A DNA stretch of 27,197 nucleotides, from the NCBI GenBank assembly GCA_035933635.1, contig DASYYY010000041.1, positions 1-27,197 on the forward strand, given 5' to 3'. The notes under the pieces were generated by a model, which saw only the letters and a list, made by a program, of their open reading frames with translations, was not told the DNA's origin and did not search any database. The translations under genes and the position numbers were made by a program. Position 1 is the stretch's first letter, and each line of letters opens with the position of its first letter. Positions 22,673 to 27,197 of the stretch are shown here, in pieces. The stretch comes from JAKIVR01 sp035933635. Its GTDB lineage: Archaea; Thermoplasmatota; Thermoplasmata; Lutacidiplasmatales; UBA184.

Positions 22673-23358
22673 ACGCGCACCACGTCAAGCTGGACGGTGG
22701 CAGAGATCGTGCCCGAGGTCTGCACGACCTGGAACCAGAGCGTGAACGGCTGACTGCCAGACGGCAGGATCGAGTAGGGCAGGGACGGGTCAGAAGCGGC
22801 GAAGTAGAACGCCGTCGTGCCGTTGCAATCCACCGAGCGGAACGAGTACGAGTGCATCGTCGGCGAGTAGCTGACGTTGAGCGAGACGTTGCAGATCCAG
22901 ATCCCACGACCGAGGTCCGAACAAGGCCCCCAGACGTAGAGCGTGACGTTGTAGACGGGTGCACAGAAGGCGAACGGTTTCCCGCAGAGCTGGAAGGTCA
23001 GGACCAGGTTCGCGTAGGTGTAGTTGGGACCGTTCTGCCCGGGTGGGCCCTGCTTTCCGTTCGTCCCGTTCCGCCCGGAAGGGCCCTGGGATCCGTTTAT
23101 CCCGTTGGTTCCGTTGAGGCCGTCTCGACCATTGAGACCGGCGGGTCCCTGAGCCCCGCGGGGGCCGGCCGGGCCCTGAGTGCCATTGTGACCGTTCCGT
23201 CCCGGCGTCCCATTTGCCCCCGGTAGACCCTGGGACCCGGGAGGCCCCGCCGGGCCCCCGATCTGATCGTTGGAGTAGGCGACGGCCGCGACTAGGACGC
23301 CCGTGGCGGAAAGCAGGATCGAGAACAGGATCGCGAACCAGGCGCGCGCGTCCTCCAT
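22669..23358 (-). CDS. Membrane-anchored collagen-like protein (229 aa)
   Basis: Signal anchor at residues 6-28 (AWFAILFSILLSATGVLVAA). Then 26 uninterrupted Gly-X-Y triplets, residues 35-112 (GPAGPPGSQGLPGANGTPG ...), many with Pro at X or Y and several N-G-T/S sequons inside the repeat. The C-terminal domain (about 113-229) is beta-rich with four cysteines and more sequons, as expected for a trimerising head. Collagen-like fibres occur on virions and cell surfaces, so a thin trimeric stalk with a globular tip is inferred. It starts 1 bp after the preceding stop. It is unexpected among replication and partition genes, since the other surface proteins are on the opposite strand. Confidence 0.88.
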   Translation of the reverse strand: MEDARAWFAILFSILLSATGVLVAAVAYSNDQIGGPAGPPGSQGLPGANGTPGRNGHNGTQGPAGPRGAQGPAGLNGRDGLNGTNGINGSQGPSGRNGTNGKQGPPGQNGPNYTYANLVLTFQLCGKPFAFCAPVYNVTLYVWGPCSDLGRGIWICNVSLNVSYSPTMHSYSFRSVDCNGTTAFYFAASDPSLPYSILPSGSQPFTLWFQVVQTSGTISATVQLDVVRV

Positions 23359-23359
23359 T

Positions 23360-23677
23360 TCAGGCGCCTCCTTCGCGCTTTGCGAGGAGCTTGAGCAGCG
23401 CCTCGTAGAGCTCGTGATCCGACTCCACCATGTGCTCGTGGAGGAACCGGGTCACCCACTCGTGGATCGGTCCGGTCTCGAGGATCTCTTGGAGTCGCTG
23501 GAGGCTCTCGTGATCGCGGATCTCGCGGAGCAACGCATAGGCGAGATCCCGCTCCTCCTGGAGGAGCTTCGCCTTCACGCGGGCCTCGATCAGCGAGACC
23601 TCACGACCGTGAGCGACAGCCGCGGCATGTCGCTCGGTCTCGAACACGAGCGTGGCCTCTCCGACCTTGCGGGTCAT
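23360..23677 (-). CDS. Helical soluble protein (105 aa)
   Basis: ATG 23677 overlaps the winged-helix gene stop (ATGA). It is almost wholly helical and charged (SLIEARVKAKLLQEERDLAY, LREIRDHESLQRLQEILETG, HELYEALLKLLAKREGG), with likely coiled-coil segments. No family known. It could be the partner of the upstream winged-helix protein. Confidence 0.68.
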   Translation of the reverse strand: MTRKVGEATLVFETERHAAAVAHGREVSLIEARVKAKLLQEERDLAYALLREIRDHESLQRLQEILETGPIHEWVTRFLHEHMVESDHELYEALLKLLAKREGGA

Positions 23678-24018
23678 CGGCCCCCCTCCGCCGCAGCTGC
23701 CCGGGCCTCGAGCCATTGCGGGTAGCCGCTCCGCCGCCGGGGTGAGACGGAGACGGCGGCCACCAAGGGAGAGTCAGCGGGAGGAGCGATCTCCCAGGCG
23801 ACTAACGAGTCGCCGCGGCGGCTCCCGTTGCGACCCGAAAGTCGGACGGAGCGGACCGCGCCTTTGGACCGCAGCTTGAGGAGGTTCGAATAGAGAGTCG
23901 CCCGCGCGGTGGCACGGTCGCGGAACTGGCCTCGCTGGATCGCGAGTGCGACCAACTGGGCAACGGTCGCCCTGCCGCCGAGCTCGCCGAGAAGCAGATG
24001 GACGTCCGCCTGGCTCAT
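23674..24018 (-). CDS. Winged-helix DNA-binding protein (114 aa)
   Basis: ATG 24018 overlaps the preceding stop (ATGA). Residues 4-75 read as a winged helix: VHLLLGELGGRATVAQLVAL, a recognition-helix region RATARATLYSNLLKLRSKGA, then the wing VRSVRLSGRNGSRRGDSLVAWEI. The C-terminal 35 residues are basic and flexible. Probably a transcriptional regulator of the element. Confidence 0.72.
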   Translation of the reverse strand: MSQADVHLLLGELGGRATVAQLVALAIQRGQFRDRATARATLYSNLLKLRSKGAVRSVRLSGRNGSRRGDSLVAWEIAPPADSPLVAAVSVSPRRRSGYPQWLEARAAAAEGGR

Positions 24019-24329
24019 GGGCCCCCTGTTGGCGCTCGCGCGCCAGGAGGAACAGGGTCAGCAGCCTGCACGGTCGGCGCCGGTGTCGCTGTAGTCGGGC
24101 GAGCGAGCCAGCCCGGTAGCAGCCGCCGAACGATCCAGAGTCCGAAGAAGAACGAGTATGGCAGGGTCGATAGGAACGCGGCAGCGACTGCCCCGACGCC
24201 GTTGACGACGTGGACCGCGACCAGGATCATCGCGAGCAGCGGCGCCATCGCGAGGTCCAGCGCGAGCGCGAGGGCGAGGACGAATCGGGCGAGGGGGGAG
24301 GCGACGAGAGGCACGCTCTGGCCGCTCAA
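24015..24329 (-). CDS. Small membrane protein with TTG start (104 aa)
   Basis: TTG 24329 overlaps the preceding stop as TTGA, and the gene ends in an ATGA overlap. Three hydrophobic stretches are visible between residues 12 and 72 (LARFVLALALALDLAMAPLL, AMILVAVHVVNGVGAVAAAF, YSFFFGLWIVRRLLPGW), followed by a Pro/Ala-rich cytoplasmic or external tail. Family unknown. Confidence 0.66.
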   Translation of the reverse strand: MSGQSVPLVASPLARFVLALALALDLAMAPLLAMILVAVHVVNGVGAVAAAFLSTLPYSFFFGLWIVRRLLPGWLARPTTATPAPTVQAADPVPPGARAPTGGP

Positions 24330-24859
24330 GTCGGCACCCCGCTGTCGGCCCTGCGCCCACGCGGCGGACTGTTGACCTCAAATCGGGCGACCGTGTAGAG
24401 CCACTGGGCGAACACCCCGAATTCCATCCCCATGGTGACGAGGAAAATGTCACGCGCCCCGGTGAATCCGGCGAGGAGGAATCCGAAACTGAATCCCGAC
24501 CAGAGCAGGATACTCTTCCAGTGGTAAGCGAGATCCGTGGCCGAGAGGCTTTTTTCGCCGGGGTCGGTGTCGCGGTGGGCGTTACGGCCGCCTTCGGCTA
24601 CTTTCTGGTCCAGGTGTTGGGGCCGAGCTCCTTCCCCTGGGTTGCGGCTTTCCTGGTCCTGGTGCTTTTCCTGATCCTCCTGATCACGCGAGAGATCCGG
24701 AAGATGAGCTGACAAGCGCTCGAGCGGGAGGGTGCGGCCGGTCCCCCTCGCGCCAAATCGCCCGATGAGCCTCCATCCCACGCTCGGGGGTTCCTCCTCG
24801 ACAGGGTTCTCGGCGCCCGGCCGCGGCGCCTCAATGACGGGGTGGAGAGCGACGCTCAT
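24326..24859 (-). CDS. Membrane protein with charged linker (177 aa)
   Basis: ATG 24859 overlaps the zinc-finger gene stop (ATGA), and the stop overlaps the next start (TTGA), so the frame fits the operon at both ends. Residues 1-50 are Pro/Glu/Arg-rich, 55-105 a very polar linker rich in Asp, Gln, Glu and His (RDQEDQEKHQDQ), and two membrane helices lie at 115-133 and 137-157. The linker lies antisense to an equally plausible hydrophobic ORF (24521-24712, plus strand). One of the two must owe its composition to the codon-by-codon complement of the other, so confidence in the linker is reduced. Confidence 0.58.
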   Translation of the reverse strand: MSVALHPVIEAPRPGAENPVEEEPPSVGWRLIGRFGARGTGRTLPLERLSAHLPDLSRDQEDQEKHQDQESRNPGEGARPQHLDQKVAEGGRNAHRDTDPGEKSLSATDLAYHWKSILLWSGFSFGFLLAGFTGARDIFLVTMGMEFGVFAQWLYTVARFEVNSPPRGRRADSGVPT

Positions 24860-25257
24860 GTGCCCCTCTTTCCGGAAGGGTCGGCGAGCACGCGCGTCGC
24901 GACCAGGCTCCGCCCGCCGCGGCGGATCTGGTGCCGTCGGCTCATGTGCAGGGACAGACCCTTCTTGTTCGCACAGGGGCGCCCGCATTCTGGGCAGAGG
25001 ACCGGCCCGTCAGGCGCGCCGGGGTCGTAGATCCGGACACCGTTCTTGCGCAGGTGCTGCTCGATTGACTCGACCATGAACTTCGAGATCTCCTCGCGGG
25101 CGTGCGGGTCAGAGAGCGTTGAGATCCGAACCGCGAGCCCGCGCTCGAGGAGGCTGATGAACGAGCGAAGTGTCGACGGATCCGACGTGAGCTCGATCAG
25201 CGCGCCATCGGTGGCACGGATCACGATGGACAGCGGGGCGGGACCGGGTTCCGGCAT
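24856..25257 (-). CDS. C2H2 zinc-finger protein (133 aa)
   Basis: ATG 25257 shares one base with the ParB stop (TGATG). Residues 1-75 form a mixed alpha/beta domain (PLSIVIRATDGALIELTSDP, then a helical KFMVESIEQHLRKNG). A single classical finger follows: Cys88-X2-Cys91, then His104-X4-His109, within VLCPECGRPCANKKGLSLH. The tail is basic. Single C2H2 fingers are frequent in archaeal mobile elements. Coupling to parB suggests a partition or regulatory role. Confidence 0.78.
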   Translation of the reverse strand: MPEPGPAPLSIVIRATDGALIELTSDPSTLRSFISLLERGLAVRISTLSDPHAREEISKFMVESIEQHLRKNGVRIYDPGAPDGPVLCPECGRPCANKKGLSLHMSRRHQIRRGGRSLVATRVLADPSGKRGT

Positions 25258-26009
25258 CAGCTCCTCCGAGCGATGCAGCAGCGGCAGGTGCAGCCGCACG
25301 AGTCCCCGCAGGAGATCTTCGGAGCGTCCCCACGTCCGCCGGCGAGCTTGTAGAGGCGAGCGGAAACGCGCTCAGTGACCCCGAACTTGCCGTGACGTCC
25401 ACCGACCAGCTGCTTTGCGAGGTCGAGGACGAACGCCGCGTCCGATTCTGGTAGGCGCAGGAGAACGAGCGCGTCGGAGCCGGAGATCTTGCCTTCGTGG
25501 ATCCACGTCTGGACCTGGTCGGGGAATCGCAGGAGTCGGAGGCGGTTCGAGACCCAGGCGCCGGACTTCCCGAGCGAGAGCGCGAGGGCGTCCTGGCTGG
25601 AGTTTGAGAGCTCAAGATAGCTGGCGATGGCCTTCGCCTCCTCGATCGGACTCGCATCGAGTCGCTGCACGTTCTCGGTCAGCTGCGCGAGGATCAGCTG
25701 GGGACCGGTGAGTCGGAGGACCCTGGCGGGAATCTTCGACACACCCGACTCACACGCGGCAGCGTAGCGGCGGAAGCCCGCCACCAGGCGGAACCGCTCA
25801 CCGTTCAGCTTCGGCTTCGCGATCGGCGTCACCAGGACGGGCTGCAGCACGCCCATGCTGCGGACCGAGTCGCGCAGCCCCTTCCAGCGCTCGTCGTCGG
25901 TGTTGAAGGAGCGGATGTTACCCTCGGCGAGGATGTCGTCGAGCTCGAGCTCGCGGAGCTCAGCGGGCGCGTTGTGGGATGGGAGCACAGCCGCGGCCGC
26001 GGGGCTCAT
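25257..26009 (-). CDS. parB: ParB/Spo0J-family partition protein (250 aa)
   Basis: N-terminal ParB nuclease/CTPase-like domain with VAGFRRYAAA (76-84; the GxRR box II), LTENVQR (110-116; the ENxxR box) and an HTH at about 136-160 (QDALALSLGKSGAWVSNRL). The C-terminus is unusual: GDSCGCTCRCC, six closely spaced cysteines that could bind metal. ATG 26009 overlaps the upstream RHH gene (ATGA). No parA ATPase was recognised anywhere on the element, so segregation may use a host ParA, the HerA-like ATPase, or a different mechanism. The repeats at 26210-26249 are a candidate binding site for this or the RHH proteins. Confidence 0.88.
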   Translation of the reverse strand: MSPAAAAVLPSHNAPAELRELELDDILAEGNIRSFNTDDERWKGLRDSVRSMGVLQPVLVTPIAKPKLNGERFRLVAGFRRYAAACESGVSKIPARVLRLTGPQLILAQLTENVQRLDASPIEEAKAIASYLELSNSSQDALALSLGKSGAWVSNRLRLLRFPDQVQTWIHEGKISGSDALVLLRLPESDAAFVLDLAKQLVGGRHGKFGVTERVSARLYKLAGGRGDAPKISCGDSCGCTCRCCIARRS

Positions 26010-26203
26010 GCGGACGCCGCCGCGCGGCGCGCGCTCTGGACCCGGTCGGGATCCTTTCGCTCAATCCGGAGCAGCGCGTTACGTTCAAGGACAAGGCGAG
26101 TGACCGCCTCGTCGAATGATTCTCGCGGGTGGACCTTCGTCTCCTCAACGAGCTGGACAGTGCGGCGCTTGAGGGTCTGTGTGGTCTCTCCGTTCTCTGC
26201 CAT
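26006..26203 (-). CDS. Ribbon-helix-helix / VapB-like regulator (65 aa)
   Basis: ATG 26203 is the closest start to the promoter region (ATG 26212 is also in frame). RRTVQLVEETKVHPRESFDE, continuing into AVTRLVLERNALLR, matches the short strand-helix-helix pattern of archaeal VapB-like and DUF7557-like proteins. No toxin gene follows. Instead parB overlaps it by 4 nt, so a DNA-binding co-partition protein or autorepressor fits better than an antitoxin. It is the first gene of the 10-kb left-strand operon. Confidence 0.7.
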   Translation of the reverse strand: MAENGETTQTLKRRTVQLVEETKVHPRESFDEAVTRLVLERNALLRIERKDPDRVQSARRAAASA

Positions 26204-26317
26204 TTGACACATGCGCCGACATGCGGCGGCATTAGGTCGCATGCGCTCGGGCGTATTAAAACATATGTGGCGGGATGCGTCTCCGTGCCTGGAGGGGGTA
26301 GAGGGAGAGTCCCGTCA
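26204..26317. promoter_or_regulatory. Divergent promoter with four 10-bp CAT repeats
   Basis: TATTAAAA (26254-26261) is the most AT-rich spot of the region and can serve as TATA box in both directions: plus start near 26283, minus start near 26229. Between it and the minus-strand ATG lie four 10-bp units, each beginning CAT: CATGCGCCGA (26210), CATGCGGCGG (26220), CATTAGGTCG (26230), CATGCGCTCG (26240). One-helical-turn spacing over the minus-strand start site suggests cooperative binding and autorepression by an RHH protein, or a parS-like partition site. Confidence 0.68.
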
Positions 26318-26527
26318 GTGAACGTCCACGTTCAGATCCCTGAGGTCCTCGCCAAACGAATCGAGGAGCAGATCCGGAAGAGAGGGTCTGCGACTTCAAT
26401 CGCCGATTTCCTTCGTCAGGCCGGCATGGACAGAATCGACCGAATCGAGCGCGAGGAGAGGGGGGATTCCCCGCCCGTCGACCTCGCGGGCCTCGGTGAC
26501 CCGATCAAGGCCGTTCGTCGAAGATGA
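26318..26527 (+). CDS. Ribbon-helix-helix (CopG/Arc-like) regulator (69 aa)
   Basis: GTG 26318 is chosen because the domain begins there (VNVHVQIPEVLAKRIEEQIR, then KRGSATSIADFLRQAGMDRI), with GAGGGAGAG upstream and the TATA box 57 bp before it. The pattern is beta-strand for minor or major-groove contact followed by two helices. A charged tail follows. It is transcribed away from the second RHH gene across the CAT repeats, and so is a good candidate for their ligand. Confidence 0.76.
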   Translation: MNVHVQIPEVLAKRIEEQIRKRGSATSIADFLRQAGMDRIDRIEREERGDSPPVDLAGLGDPIKAVRRR

Positions 26528-26728
26528 TCAGCCCCGGTGCTGGCGCTCCAGCTCGTCGTGCACCAGGGTCCCGAGCTGACGCCCGCTCAGCCGTTCCATA
26601 GCATCCAGGAGATCCCGGGCCCGGTTCTTCGCGAGCGATCGGACGCCCGGGTAGTTGCTCAGGTCCGAGAAGATCACAGCCGCCGCATCGCGAGCTCCTG
26701 CCCAATACGCCGCTTCGATCGCGTTCAT
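26528..26728 (-). CDS. Small helical protein (66 aa)
   Basis: ATG 26728 (behind GGGGGCA) is preferred over a longer form reaching 26857, which would overlap promoter P1. The sequence (NAIEAAYWAGARDAAAVIFS, NRARDLLDAMERLSGRQLGT) is helical and amphipathic. Its stop directly abuts that of the RHH gene (convergent). No family known. Confidence 0.55.
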   Translation of the reverse strand: MNAIEAAYWAGARDAAAVIFSDLSNYPGVRSLAKNRARDLLDAMERLSGRQLGTLVHDELERQHRG

Positions 26729-26917
26729 CGTGCCCCCGTGGATCCGGGTCCTCGAGCGAACGCCGGGCACCCCGCAAAAGGCCAGCGCGGCGGTTCGTGA
26801 AACGGTCCGAGGGGACACCGCCACGCCCTCAGTGCTGACAAATAGAACTCGCGACAATCCCCCCTTCGGTGTTGGCGGGCGGACCCGCTGGCACCGACCC
26901 GCCGAGCCGGTGGGAAC
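26729..26917. promoter_or_regulatory. Intergenic region between the small helical gene and the Kelch gene
   Basis: About 190 bp hold promoter P1 with its hairpin (26829-26896) on the plus strand and, presumably, the minus-strand promoter of the 66-aa gene. No clear minus-strand TATA box was found apart from the A/T-rich stretch 26836-26845. Confidence 0.45.
26829..26896 (+). promoter_or_regulatory. Promoter P1 of the Kelch surface-protein gene, with 5'-end hairpin
   Basis: TCAGTGCTGA (26829-26838) is followed directly by an AT-rich TATA-like CAAATAG (26839-26845) and, 29 nt after the first box, by GGTGTTGGCGGGCGG (26868-26882). The same two boxes occur at promoter P2 (2844-2896) with a 28-nt gap. 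Arms 26867-26877 and 26886-26896 can pair around an 8-nt loop if three G-U pairs are allowed. A start about 25 nt after the TATA-like box would put the hairpin at the extreme 5' end of the mRNA, 21 nt before GTG 26918. The TATA-like box is weak, so the call relies mainly on the match to P2. Confidence 0.6.
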
Positions 26918-27197
26918 GTGCGGGGCGGACAGGATTCGACGCGCCTCGCGGCGTTGCTGCTTCTTCTTGTGGTCCTCATCGGGACGTTGGTCGTCCCCGT
27001 CTCGGGACTGCGGAGCGCCGGGGTACCCCTAAACGTTGCACATGGGGTACCCGCGACGGCCGTTCGAATTTCGGCCCACCCTGCGTCGGTCCATCCGGAC
27101 GCGGGGCCACCCCCGAGCGCAGTATTCAACCGTGTCTGCACGGGAACCGCGACGAACAACTGTCTCAGCGGTCCGACTCAGAGGAAGGGCATGGCGA
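26918..27197 (+). CDS. 5' end of the Kelch/hydrolase-like surface protein gene (continues at position 3)
   Basis: Reading from GTG 26918 gives a short basic n-region, then the hydrophobic stretch LAALLLLLVVLIGTLVVPVSG, a classic signal peptide, then the mature N-terminus, which continues unbroken through the junction into the Kelch repeats. The frame is closed upstream by TAG at 26843-26845. GTG 26918 is the only GTG/ATG/TTG found between that stop and the signal sequence. It is preceded by GGTGGG, a plausible Shine-Dalgarno sequence at close spacing. The hairpin-bearing promoter at 26829-26896 lies just upstream. Confidence 0.85.
   Translation, partial: MRGGQDSTRLAALLLLLVVLIGTLVVPVSGLRSAGVPLNVAHGVPATAVRISAHPASVHPDAGPPPSAVFNRVCTGTATNNCLSGPTQRKGMA
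27057..27197. repeat. Terminal direct repeat, right copy (circularity overlap)
   Basis: Exact copy of bases 1-141. It should be counted once when the molecule is circularised. A true linear molecule with 141-bp direct terminal repeats is the alternative, but the uninterrupted gene across the join makes a circle much more likely. Confidence 0.93.

Noticed and set aside
22545..22964. 139-aa minus-strand frame overlapping the collagen-like gene
   Set aside because: Ser/Arg-rich shadow of the collagen-like protein; the intergenic part is better explained by the 48-aa ORF with coupled start and stop.
24521..24712. Plus-strand 63-aa two-helix protein as an annotated gene
   Set aside because: Isolated on the opposite strand inside a tightly coupled operon, GTG start without Shine-Dalgarno or TATA box; kept as a finding only.
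26729..26857. N-terminal extension of the 66-aa minus-strand protein
   Set aside because: Would overlap promoter P1, and the extra residues are not protein-like compared with those from ATG 26728.

Overview
This window is one circular DNA element assembled as a linear contig. Positions 1-141 and 27057-27197 are identical, so the unit length is 27,056 bp. The element is GC-rich and densely coded, and most signs point to an archaeal host: TATA-box promoters (2854-2860, 26254-26261), abundant N-x-S/T glycosylation sequons in secreted proteins, short ATGA/GTGA gene overlaps, small ribbon-helix-helix and C2H2 zinc-finger proteins, and an archaeal-style primase-helicase replication protein. The Kelch/Ig-like surface protein has phrasing that I associate with uncultured Thermoplasmatota. 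That lineage is an inference from pattern memory, not a result. I see no rRNA, tRNA or CRISPR, and no recognisable capsid, terminase or relaxase.

Right-strand half (about 26.8 kb through the junction to 15.0 kb): a cell-surface or envelope module. It opens with a 976-residue secreted Kelch + Ig-like + glycoside-hydrolase-like protein whose gene crosses the contig junction. Next comes a second large glycoprotein, then two paralogous small hydrophobic proteins (130 and 208 aa), a 66-aa ORF inside a repeated cassette, a class I methyltransferase, several 2-4-TM proteins, a 618-aa membrane protein with a large cytoplasmic tail, a 1164-aa beta-rich glycoprotein, and finally a 179-aa protein coupled to a P-loop ATPase with zinc fingers. 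Large anchored ectodomains, small membrane proteins and a terminal NTPase resemble the layout of pleomorphic enveloped archaeal viruses, but no family-defining gene is recognised. A plasmid coding for surface proteins is equally possible.

Left-strand half (26.2 to 16.06 kb): about 18 genes that overlap or lie within 3 nt of each other form one apparent 10-kb operon. It runs RHH regulator, ParB, C2H2 protein, TM proteins, winged-helix protein, collagen-like protein, tyrosine integrase, small zinc proteins, primase-helicase, HerA/FtsK-like ATPase and an HTH protein. It is the replication, partition and integration module. A serine recombinase (15785-15039) sits at the convergence of the two halves.

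The most notable unexplained structures are: (i) two inverted 173-bp cassettes (5931-6103, 16075-16247) bounded by the same 12-bp direct repeat and carrying a palindrome that has changed in a compensatory way; (ii) two promoters with the same upstream box, spacing and 5'-end hairpin in front of the two big surface-protein genes; (iii) 10-bp phased CAT repeats between divergent RHH genes next to parB; (iv) an iteron/inverted-repeat cluster inside the primase-helicase gene that could be the replication origin.
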